From Parasponia andersonii (Eukaryota > Streptophyta > Magnoliopsida > Rosales > Cannabaceae): DNA of 64,000 nucleotides. The stretch covers positions 205,019 to 269,018 of the forward strand of contig JXTB01000501.1 of the NCBI GenBank assembly GCA_002914805.1, given 5' to 3'. Below are positions 22,191 through 31,762 of this stretch, one piece after another. A program made the position numbers and the translations under genes. Numbering within the stretch: position 1 is the first letter of the stretch; every line of letters starts with the position of its first letter. Under the pieces are notes generated by a model. The model was given only the letters and a program-made list of their open reading frames with translations, was not told the DNA's origin and did not search any database.

Positions 22191-23801
22191 ATCCCATTTT
22201 TCAAAATCCGCAATCTGCCAATTAAAATTTCCTCCTTTAATATATTTCCAAAACAATAATGTATTTACATTTAATCAATTGCAAAAATTTTAAAAAATTA
22301 CAAGATGGTTATCAAACTAAGCCATAAGCCACAAGCCAGAAGGTTGTATACAACTGTAACCTATGAACAAATACTGAATGGGTATCACACCACACATGTG
22401 GCTACTACTCATCACCACTCACCGGCCTTCTCAAGGCTTTTCATGCGCTATAAATTCATAGTTCATGACAAGTACTCCATGGTATCAAGAATACATGTGG
22501 GTGCTCCTAGATCACAATTAATCCAAAGATTAGATTTGTTTCTTCATAGTTTTCTCTGAGAAAGGAACATAAACAACTACAGATGATAAGAAAATAACTT
22601 TCTACTAATATTTACATAATTTTGAAAATGTACTGGAAACATGTACCAGAATACTTAAAACTATCCTCAAAGCCCACATCTAATTCTGTAACTAGCACCA
22701 GAATTGCAGAAGTGACATTTGCTGCCCAACTAATCACATAAAAACCATGTAAATAGGATTGTGGCAAAGATACAGCCAATAACACTAAATAAAGAAGATA
22801 GGAATACTTTTGGGATGGATCCTGAGCAAAAAAAAATCCTTTGACTTCTGATAAGAGATCGGCTTGTCTCCATCCATGAAATCAGATAGATCCATGTTAA
22901 AGGTTGGGCCACGATTGCTCAATTCTGAACTATATGATACATGCAGTACCAAAATAACAGCAAAGAAGTTATTGAACAAAATGAAAATTTGAAATATCTA
23001 GTACACTTTCTTTTTTCCCCTCTAAATGTACAATTCATTTACACCAAGACCTGATTGAAGCTGATAAAAAATTTCAGACATTCACTAGCCAATACCAAGT
23101 TTTCACTATTCAAACCCAATATTTATTTCTCTGGAATTATTGACCTTCTTGTAGGAGTGCCATAATTGAGACATGTTGCTACGTCTTAATAATAATATGT
23201 GGATTCAGAGTATGGAATAGTTCTATCTAATAAAAAGCTTTGTCACTAAAATCTTATGGCCAGAACAAGTTTGGTAAAAAATCATATTAAGTTGGCATTA
23301 ACATCTAAGCAAGGACTCAGATTATGGAAAATTACTTTGTAGGATAAAGAGATAAAGAGTTACTTTATATTACAATCCTTCCACAGTTAAGACTGGTGGA
23401 CACTATAAACCGAAACATATTACTTAAGCTGTTTGATGGGTTATAATAGAGAAATGAATGCCAAACATGCTATTATATAAGAACCGGAGCATTAATTATG
23501 CAGAACAATAACAACCACCTTGATCAGTCTCTTCCTCATATTATTCATTAGAGTTATAAACAACCTCCTATTTTTCCTTTTATTTTCCCCTCTTAAGGGC
23601 GTTCATCAATCAGACAAATAAAAAATATCCATATATCCTTAATGAATTCTACCAAGCAATGTTTCTAATTAAATATCCATGTTCCAAACATTTGCAGTAA
23701 ATTAAATGATGCTATTTAGTATTTCTCCACGAAATCAACTGGAATGGAAAAATACTCACACAATAAGGAGGATGATAACTAAGCAATTGAAAGTTTAATA
23801 C
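22191..23801. other. Intergenic region, no gene recognised
   Basis: AT-rich unique-looking sequence. I searched the minus strand for the exons that should follow the CYP97-like exons (for example the segment after ALHQK) and saw none. Open frames at 22305-22559 (+) and 22730-22979 (-) have no recognisable domain. Confidence 0.5.
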
Positions 23802-23948
23802 CTTAAGATGCAGTGCTGGAACTATAGCGTGTCGTCGAATACGCCACATTTCACCATCTGTTGGAATAAGTCCCTTTACCATAACCAACTCCAGAATTTC
23901 AGCCAACATACCCTGCAAATGAACTCTTAATATAAATGAACTCTTAAT

Positions 23949-23990
<42 letters not shown>

Positions 23991-24195
23991 TAGCCACTGG
24001 TTAACCTTTGAATATGCCTTTGAATTATCCCTTAGTATATGTTTATCAATGGAAGGATCAAAAACAGAATGATCCATGTATATTTGCGTGGTGCATGGGT
24101 GTCCCTCTATATTATCTATACTTGAAAAAAAGAAAAGACCAACATTTGGTCCAAATGTCAACCTAAAAATTCCACCATATGTGAGGAAAATAATC
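23802..24195 (-). pseudogene. CYP97A-like cytochrome P450 (carotenoid beta-ring hydroxylase) remnant, two exons
   Basis: The exon 23802-23912 encodes GMLAEILELVMVKGLIPTDG followed by EMWRIRRHAIVPALHLK, bounded by AG and GT. It matches the CYP97A/LUT5 helix B-C region, including the WR..RR segment. The preceding exon ends at 24006 with DPSIDKHILRDNSKAYSK and starts near 24195 with FLTYGGIFRLTFGPN. Between these parts (about 24060-24140) is an unrelated in-frame stretch of some 80 nt where CYP97A proteins have only about six residues. No other exons (oxygen-binding helix I, ExxR, heme Cys) are visible on either side, although an assembly gap lies 640 bp away. CYP97A enzymes hydroxylate carotene rings in plastids on the way to lutein and zeaxanthin. 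This copy is probably non-functional. Confidence 0.78.
23952..23989. repeat. (AG)n microsatellite, about 19 units
   Basis: Uninterrupted AG dinucleotides within the intron between the two CYP97-like exons. Just before it a short segment (GAACTCTTAATATAA) is duplicated. Confidence 0.95.
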
Positions 24196-24837
24196 ATACC
24201 AGCGAGTCTTCTGTAGTAAACCAATCATGAATACCAAAATAATTATACCAGCAAGCCTTCAGTAATTTATTTGCTCTTCCATCCAATCAATTCTTTATGC
24301 AGATTTGTGACAGCTTTTACAACATCATTAAGCAAGTTTCCTCTTCCAAGTCTATAACTTATTATTATGGTTTATATAATACATTATACACACATATATA
24401 TTTTCACCTATATAGAAAAACTTGACTTGATAATGAATGTGAATTACATGAGAACTGAACTTACAATAAAGTAGAGAATGGAGTGCAAAAAATAATAACA
24501 ATAAGGAGAGAATGATACCCAAAAACTCAGAAATTATCTCACACCAACTGCTGGACGAAATACGGTCAAGGGAAAATGCAAATACTCAAAATGGGGCAAA
24601 CAATACGCACCTTGGTTCAAGTCGCCGATTTGCTCAGAAAAAATCTCAAGATTCAAAAAAAACACCATTGTCAACACCTGAAATTGATCAGAAATGACAC
24701 CAAATAGCAAGCTTAATTGAAGATGAAAATGTACCTGGGTTTTGAAACAAATGGAATCACCTGTTTTGATTATGCTACTCTTGAAATTAAACCTCCCGAC
24801 CAAAATTGGAAGTATCAGCCGAAAGTCCGAAGACCAA
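24196..24837. other. No gene recognised between the CYP97 remnant and the gap
   Basis: Contains a small tandem duplication at about 24195-24260 (AATAATTATACCAGC type). No upstream CYP97 exon (chloroplast transit region) is recognisable on the minus strand. Open frames that run into the gap are artefacts of N translation. Confidence 0.5.
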
Positions 24838-25281
24838 NNNNNNNNNNNNNNNNNNNNNNNNNNNNNNNNNNNNNNNNNNNNNNNNNNNNNNNNNNNNNNN
24901 NNNNNNNNNNNNNNNNNNNNNNNNNNNNNNNNNNNNNNNNNNNNNNNNNNNNNNNNNNNNNNNNNNNNNNNNNNNNNNNNNNNNNNNNNNNNNNNNNNNN
25001 NNNNNNNNNNNNNNNNNNNNNNNNNNNNNNNNNNNNNNNNNNNNNNNNNNNNNNNNNNNNNNNNNNNNNNNNNNNNNNNNNNNNNNNNNNNNNNNNNNNN
25101 NNNNNNNNNNNNNNNNNNNNNNNNNNNNNNNNNNNNNNNNNNNNNNNNNNNNNNNNNNNNNNNNNNNNNNNNNNNNNNNNNNNNNNNNNNNNNNNNNNNN
25201 NNNNNNNNNNNNNNNNNNNNNNNNNNNNNNNNNNNNNNNNNNNNNNNNNNNNNNNNNNNNNNNNNNNNNNNNNNNNNNNNN
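24838..25281. other. Assembly gap, 444 Ns
   Basis: A run of undetermined bases. The right flank is the start region of a repetitive LTR, which probably explains the failure to assemble. Anything in the gap, including missing CYP97 exons or the LTR start, is unknown. Confidence 1.
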
Positions 25282-27762
25282 TGATTTTTAAATATATAAT
25301 TTCCTAATAATTTCCTCTCATATCCCACACACACATTCTCTCTCTTTCTTTTTTTATTTTCCTAATAATTTCCTCTCATATCCGACACACACATTCTCTC
25401 TCTTTCTTTTTTTCTTTTCCCCCTTCTTCTTCATAAACTTAGCAAAACCAGTCATCACCATAGACTGCAAGCCAAAGCTTCTCCCCTCATGATTGGCATC
25501 GACCTTTTCCGACAAATTAGTTCCAGTAAACCGATTTCTAAATTTATTCGGGCGTTTTACAAATTAAGTTATGGCATAAATACAATTATTTTTGTAAAGT
25601 TTTTCTTATGGCCGTAAAAATTATATGAGGCGATAAGAGGATTGAATCATATATAAATATAGCGGTGTTATGTTAAAATAATATCCGATTAGAGAGAATT
25701 TTCAAATTGAAAAACGTGATATTTTTCTAATTTTGGAGAAAAGTGATATTTTTACAAAACTGAATAGTATAAGAATGAAGTCTGTTACTATTCAAAGTGG
25801 GCGTTGGGCTGAGCTTAGAAAATTGTCATTTTCTAAAATATTTATGTGAAAATGATATTTTTAGAAATAATCAGCAAAGTTGATATTTTTTCAAATATTT
25901 TCGAAAGTGAAATTTTTCTAAATAATTATGTGATAATGATATTTTCTGAAATATTTCAGAAAAGTGATATTTATTTAAATAAATAGTAAAAATGATATTT
26001 TTCTAAATACTTTGAAAAATGGATATTTCTCAAATTAATTCTGAAAAGAGATATTTTTGTAATTCTTGGATATCGAGCCTGTTTAATGTTTGGAATCTCG
26101 AAATTGATTTTTGATTTCAAATTTGGATTTACTGAGATCGAGAAACAAAATTTGATATATAATACTACTATGTTTTGAAATAGCACAAATTCTGAGCTTG
26201 TGAATGTCCCGTTTTGCGTGTCGTGGGCTCGGGTTTAGTCTGAACTCGAATCGATCAAAGTATACGTCTAACCTATTATTTTTGGGTGCTATGAATTCAG
26301 TGGTGAAGTTTGTTTAACGATCTGAAGCTCTGATTGAAAATCGAATTTTCAAACCTATCGATCAAAGGTTCGAAAACGACGCTTGACCTTCCAAATGACA
26401 CCCAAATGATGCCAAACTTTCTCCATAGCTTTGTAGCACTATTTGGATGCTTAGTTGAGGTAAGGGTTCAATTACCTAGTTTTATACATGATTTAATTTA
26501 AAGTTTACCTTATGACTATTTTTCGAAAAATCGTGAATTAAATAGTATTTTAATGAACTGTTAGAAAATATTAGATTATACTGGAATTAGACTGTGTGAC
26601 TTCTACACATTATTATAAAATCGTGATCTTGGGTGATTTAGCGTATTTCCTATCCAAGGTACAGTAAATTCTAGAATAATATCAAGCGGAGTTTTAAAGC
26701 ATTGTTTGATTATATTCTGCTTAGTTATTATATATATCTTGTTACATATTGTACATACCATAGGATCACACATGAGATACATCTTAGGCATTGTGGTATT
26801 GCAGTAGGCGGACTAGTACATCTGCCTTCGGTGAAAGCCCGTAAACCCATGTGAGATTTTTCTAATTATTCCCATTCAATAGGTGTAGGTATTCAATTGC
26901 CCCTCTGTTTTGGTAGACTAGACATATGGGTATTCCTGCGATTTTCTGGGATAATTATCAGGCAGAAAGTACTTAGTATATATAGTACGAGTTACTCTAG
27001 TTTGTGATGAGAAGGTGTGAGCTCATAAGATAAGTTGATTTATGATATGTACAAATGTATATTTCTGATTTTGGTTTTAAATATGTGACTACTCTGGATA
27101 TTAATTATTTTATACCTGTTTATAAATGGATTTTGGAAGAGGTATTAACTATATGAGTTTGGTAAAATTTCAACAATTAAAAAAAATGGTAATTAAATTT
27201 TTACTGAGCATTCACATGCTCACTCCCTATTTCCTCCCTTTTCATGTGTCGATTTATTTTGTGATAAGTATTTTGGTGGTTTGGCAAGCATGCTTGGTAT
27301 ATGCTTGCAGTTCCAATTTTCTTCATTGGTTAGTTTGTACTCTGCATGATTCCCATTTTCTAAGTCAAAATTTATTTAACCAATAGTAAAATATTTACTG
27401 AGCAGATATATGATGATGATTTTTATTATTAAATCGAATACTTGGAAAATAAAGTGATTTTAAGTAAACTATTTGAACATTGGGCCTATGGTTCTCAATT
27501 AAACTGTTTCATTAAATTTTATAAAATAAAATTTTTAAACTAGTTAATTAAAATTTTCGCTAAACTTAAAATGAAGAATTTCTTGGAAATTTTAAAATTA
27601 GTAGATAACATGATTATAAAATTTATCCAATCTTGTAATTCACTTAATCTTGAGGTGTAAACTTTAAATTTCAAATACTTAAATTTTTCTGAATTTTGGA
27701 AATTACTATTTATCACTATTTTTACTTAAAATTACTAAAAATCACCGTCTTAAACGTAGCAT
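25282..27762 (+). mobile_element. Ty3-type LTR, near complete, left end lost in the gap
   Basis: This is the same family as the solo LTR at 10815-13141. Shared blocks include GAATTCAGTGGTGAAGT (about 26292), AACGAC...CCAAATGACACCCAAATGATGCCAAA (26366-26420), the TTTACTGAGCATTCACATGCTCAC region (about 27202) and the final ATTTTTACTTAAAATTACT block (about 27720). By alignment the start should lie near 25280-25460, in or next to the gap. The end resembles the degraded TGACA terminus near 27762. No target duplication can be checked. Open frames inside (for example 25971-26186, 27126-27386) are not genes. Confidence 0.75.
25301..25416. repeat. Tandem duplication, two units of 58 bp
   Basis: TTCCTAATAATTTCCTCTCA begins at 25301 and again at 25359. 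Each unit carries an ACACACATTCTCTCTCTTTC pyrimidine tract. It directly follows the assembly gap. Confidence 0.9.
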
Positions 27763-27998
27763 GAATGCCACTATGCCCACATAATTTTGTAACCCCCACA
27801 ATTTTGCAGCTACGTTTTCTTTCCTTACTTTTATCACCAGTCGTGATACACAATATTACTAAATTTTCTTAATATTAATTAACAAGCACACGTAAACAAC
27901 ACATCCTTTGCGATGAGTACCATAGTATTATTATAATTATTATATATCATAATCACGCGATTACGACCACAATTAGACCACGTAATCATCTTAATGAT

Positions 27999-29026
27999 TT
28001 AAGCCTTGCGAAGGTGAGCATCAAGCCCTTTGGCCACCTTGACCATAAAGTTAACGTAGTGATCAGGCTCTGGAGCATTTTCGGATGCTTTCTCATACTC
28101 AAGACCCCAAATTACTTTGCTCGCGCCAGTGTTCACATCATTGAACTGTATTTTTGCCTTGAAACTCTTGTACACCTTCAAAACATCTCCTTCAAGAGCC
28201 TCCAAGACGAGTGTCCTGTTCTCATCGTCTATAGATTGAACTCTGACTTTTGCCGTCATTGGAGACCCTGCACACAAATTACTCAAACAGTCTTCGTTAG
28301 ATATAGAACATACATATAATAAATATTTATACAAATATATACACAACATATATATAAGGGATTCAGATAGTTTCCATACGTCTCATTCTTTGCATTTAAT
28401 TAAATATATGTTACTAATTTTTTCATGCACATAACGTGAAATAAGTAAATTATCTTGTTAGTTTCCAAACTCTACCTATATATCTAAGCAAAGAGTATAA
28501 ACGTTCCTAATATCCAAAATGCAAACTCGATCAAGCAAACGACAGAATTAAGCCACATGTTAAATGATTTGCAGCTGGACATAATGAATGCATGTACTAG
28601 TTATTGTAGTCTCATTAACTGGAAAAAAAAAAAAAAAAGAGAAGAAGAAGAAGACACCTTCTCGCTACATGCTTATACTAGCTAGCTAGAGTTTGTTCAC
28701 CATCGTGTTAATTTTTGCGCTTTGTTGTTAGTACACAATAAAATATAAAACTATACATGAATTCATACGAGCTGTATAAAAGATCTAACATGCATGGTCT
28801 TTATTTAGATGATAATGATAGTACCTGTTATGCCAATGTCATATTTCCACAACATGACAGCGCCAGGTCTGACTCCACCTCCTCCTTGTATTTGGATGGT
28901 CTTTATGTTTCTAGGGAAGAGTTGGACAAATCGAGGCATATTGTTCTTAAAGAAGCCATAAAACTGATCTGCTGGTACTGTTGCATCTACGTGAACATCA
29001 AGCTTGTTCCCCAATTCTGCAGCCAT
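27999..29026 (-). CDS. Bet v 1 / major-latex-protein (MLP)-like protein, two exons
   Basis: Exon 1 is 28825-29026 and exon 2 is 27999-28267, joined at GT-AG within a Gly codon (ITG|SPM). The product is 156 aa, the usual size, and the single intron has the position typical of the family. Exon 1 begins MAAELGNKLDVHVDATVPAD, contains DQFYGFFK and a glycine-rich loop GGGGVRPGA, then VMLWKYDIG. Exon 2 holds VQSIDDENRTLVLEALEGDV, YKSFKAKIQF, VIWGLEYEKASENAPEPDHY and a C-terminal amphipathic helix. The fold has a hydrophobic cavity for small ligands. Members include PR-10, MLPs, ABA receptors and norcoclaurine synthases. Sequence style favours the MLP branch rather than PYR/PYL. A cytosolic role in ligand binding or stress response is likely but unproven. 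The intron contains an A tract at 28621-28639. Some members are pollen allergens; nothing here shows that for this copy. Confidence 0.93.
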
Positions 29027-29132
29027 TTTCAGTTTATTAGTTCGTTAGAAATTAGCGATATATGAAAGGCTTTATAAGAACAATAATATTCTAAGATGTG
29101 TGTGTGTGATGAGATTGCCACTCATGAAGGGT

Positions 29133-29140
29133 TATTTATA
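29133..29140 (-). promoter_or_regulatory. TATA box of the MLP-like gene
   Basis: On the minus strand TATAAATA lies 107-114 nt before the ATG, which would place the start site near 29105 with a leader of about 75-80 nt. Directly upstream is CTACGTGTA, an ACGTG core of the ABRE/G-box type, consistent with but not proof of ABA or stress regulation. Confidence 0.65.
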
Positions 29141-29144
29141 CACG

Positions 29145-29639
29145 TAGATCAAGTCTTAATTCCTTTAAGAGCTTTCAGAATGTCTCTAAGTGCTTTGTGT
29201 AACTCCACTACAAGTGGGCCGGTTTCGTGAGTAAATTGATTAATAAGGTTAGGCCCTGCACTCTATGTGTCATTATCCGGATCTAGTGGCTTATTGTAGG
29301 GTAAGTACTACTTCCAACACACTATTGTTAAATTTTCATTGTGTGATCTTAATTAATCGATGTTGTCATACATTACGTCATAGTACAATTCTTATTAAAT
29401 ATATAACTGAGCAATTAATACTGATTCTCCAAAAATTCTTACTTTCACTTTTGGGTGCTTTTAATGATAAGATGTGTGTACACCTATAGTACAAAGCATG
29501 TTAATACAGAATGGTAGATTATATTAATATCACAGTAAAAGTTCTCAGTCTAATTTTCTGGTCATAAACACTTGAATATTTTGGCGCATATCTATTAATG
29601 CATCTGAGATTATTCCTGTTCGTTGGTATATAATCTACC
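29145..29639. other. Promoter-side intergenic DNA of the MLP-like gene
   Basis: No gene or transposon terminus recognised. The open frame at 29265-29489 (+) has no recognisable protein. Confidence 0.5.
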
Positions 29640-29985
29640 TCTTTCTGGATCGGTTAAAATTAACAGAGATGTCTTAGCCTTTGTCCTCCTACGTTGGCTA
29701 GTCGTGGGGCAGTTTCTTATAATTTTCAGGACTAGATCAGGGGTTGCTTTTTAGTTCTTTGTTCGGAGTAGCTTTTGCTTTTGAAGTTGCACTTTTAGCA
29801 GCGGTGATCACTATTTTCTTGCGGCTTGTTCGAAAGGCACCAGAACTTTGGGTGGAATCAAATTCTTTTAATTATGTTGTTGGTTTGTTATATTCTGTTT
29901 ATTGATCTTCTGGGATTTCTTAGCATTATGGCAATGATCATGTTTGTGTTCCTATATTCACAGGGACAAGAGGAAGCAAGTTGCA
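29640..29985 (+). pseudogene. L1-type LINE fragment, RNase H region
   Basis: In one frame from about 29768 the sequence reads GVAFAFEVALLAAVITIF, then LWVESNSFNYVV. This is the E...A(A/I)..I and W.ESDS core of the RNase H domain (RVT_3) at the 3' end of plant L1-type LINE ORF2. Upstream (about 29645-29760) is degraded. No reverse transcriptase is present, so this is a 5'-truncated or decayed insertion. It is interrupted at 29993 by a hAT-like element. Confidence 0.62.
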
Positions 29986-29993
29986 ATCTATAG

Positions 29994-30907
29994 TAGGGAT
30001 GACAATTTAACCTAGATACCTATTTACCTGTAAGTACTCGACTCAAATAAGGCAGGTAATACCCGTTTATTCAGATTTTCGGGTCGGATACGAGTATGCA
30101 AGATAGTACCCGTCACGGGTACGGGTCGGGTTCAGGTACATACATACCCGTCCCCAAATCCGACCCGATTATATACTTACATGTATTTTTATAAATATAT
30201 TATGTATATGTGTATATGTAGATATATTAACTGAAGTCACTCTAGTCCATTCCTTAAAGAAGTTCAACTAAGTATGAAAGCCCATTATAATTCACACATA
30301 AATTTACACTTCCTAACAGCTAAGCCTACTTGTAGCATAGATGACATTCACAAATGAGAATAAAAAGAACCCTTCAATCTTCAGCGCCGCAAGCAGCATC
30401 CATCTCTGCAAGCTGTGCACCTCCAGCTGCTTCAATCTTCAGTGTCACCAAGATTTTTAGTGTTCAGATATTGGTATTCTCTTATTCAATCTCGAGCTCC
30501 AACTCTACGAATCAAATTTATATCATATATTTGTTCGATGAGTGATTTTGCTATGGTTGATTTTGTTTGTTTGATGTTTTTTAAAAATTTCATTTTAACA
30601 ACTTTTGTGTATATATATTGTCGGATTTTGTAACTTTCATATCCTCTATAATTTGTTCTCTCAAATTTTGTCTAGTATATTGTCGATTTTGTTCTTTTAT
30701 ACATTTTTTTCTTTTTTTTTTTATTTTTTTATTTTTAGGTGATGGGTATGGGTAAACCCGTAGGTACATGTTCCCCGCAACGGGAATACCCATACTCGCT
30801 CCGCCAAAATAAACGGGTAAATAAGGTGGATATGGGTGGGAATTTTACCCGTAGGTATGGGACCCAGATAGTCATACCTACCTCGAACCTATCCTGTTGC
30901 CATCCCT
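29994..30907. mobile_element. hAT-like non-autonomous element, 914 bp
   Basis: Ends are TAGGGATGACAATTTA at 29994 and, inverted, GTTGCCATCCCT ending at 30907. Flanking 8-mers are ATCTATAG (29986-29993) and ATCCATAG (30908-30915), 7 of 8 identical, as expected for hAT insertion. About 150 bp at each end are packed with ACCCGT/ACGGGT hexamers in both orientations. The centre is AT-rich and non-coding; an open frame at 30354-30545 is not a recognised protein. It is inserted in LINE debris. Confidence 0.78.
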
Positions 30908-30915
30908 ATCCATAG

Positions 30916-31095
30916 GGTTTCCAGAGATGCCCAATTTACATGGCTAAAATAACCCAATAATAACATTATTCTATTACATTATATGTATAATGTAAAATGT
31001 GTATTTATGTTTCCTATGTACATTTTAAGAATGGAGAGTTTAGTAATCAATCCTTTATAACATTTTAAGCTCTATGAACAGTCAGTTTCCTCTTT
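30916..31095. other. Short AT-rich spacer
   Basis: Follows the hAT-like insertion; probably the far side of the interrupted LINE debris. No coding signal seen. Confidence 0.4.
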
Positions 31096-31305
31096 TTTTT
31101 TTCTTCAAACCTCGATGAAATGAGGAAATTGAAATAAAAAACAAAAAAGAAGAAATGATATCTAGACAGAGAGAGACACGAATCTGACCTCTTAAGGACT
31201 AAAAATGGGAATAAAAACTAAAAAGAGCAGAAAAATTAGTAAAAGCTATAACTAGGCTTTGTAATACAATCATCATAAATAAAAGAAGAAATAAAATAAG
31301 GAGAA
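31096..31305 (-). mobile_element. 5'-truncated LINE tail (3' UTR only), minus strand
   Basis: The inverse of this segment matches the 3' UTR of the LINE at 34778-40616. Shared parts are AAGCCTAGTTATAG, TTTTTAGT(C/A)CTT, the GTGTCTCT block and the terminal TTTCATCGAGGTTTGAA. It stops at the equivalent of about 40405, so only about 210 bp of 3' end was inserted. This is the typical outcome of premature reverse-transcription arrest. Confidence 0.72.
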
Positions 31306-31759
31306 TATATTTAATTTAAATGTCAGTAAATTAAAGACTACTCACTCAAGATACCTCGGTACAATAAATCTATTAACTTTGATTCTCCTAGATTGAACAA
31401 GAATCTTGCCCATGGCTTGACTCAGTAATTTCATAAACATAGTTGAATGTTGGGGGAAGAAGAGAGAAAAGAACGATTGGAATTTTTGTGTTCAGGTCCA
31501 ATGATAGGGAAGAGAAGCTTATCTCTTTTAGTATGAGCTCGAAGATCCTGAATGAGGCTCTGGTTCAGCAGAGAGGTTAAGGATGAAGAGGTCAATTAAG
31601 GTCACTGATAGCCACCGCTTGTTTGCTAGAATTTCCCCATCAATTGTAGTAAACAGAGGATCAGTAGCCACAAAGAAAGTGGAGCAGTATTCGATTCAGA
31701 GATTTACTAGGGATGGTTGCTGCCTATTTCATGCCTTAGTATTGTCTATTTAATATCTC
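31306..31759. other. Unassigned sequence before the CACTA element
   Basis: Moderately GC-balanced around 31440-31730 (for example CTGGTTCAGCAGAGAGG), unlike the AT-rich flanks. It has the look of degraded coding or retroelement sequence, but no domain is recognised in six frames. Confidence 0.4.
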
Positions 31760-31762
31760 ATT

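Noticed and set aside
22730..22979. Hydrophobic minus-strand frames downstream of the CYP97 exons
   Set aside because: Tested as possible further P450 exons; no conserved P450 motif or suitable splice pattern.
24534..25334. Long open frames across the N gap on both strands
   Set aside because: They are open only because Ns translate as X; the sequenced ends show no recognisable protein.
28014..28319. Plus-strand frames over the MLP gene (also 28757-29065)
   Set aside because: Antisense to well-supported exons with correct splice sites.
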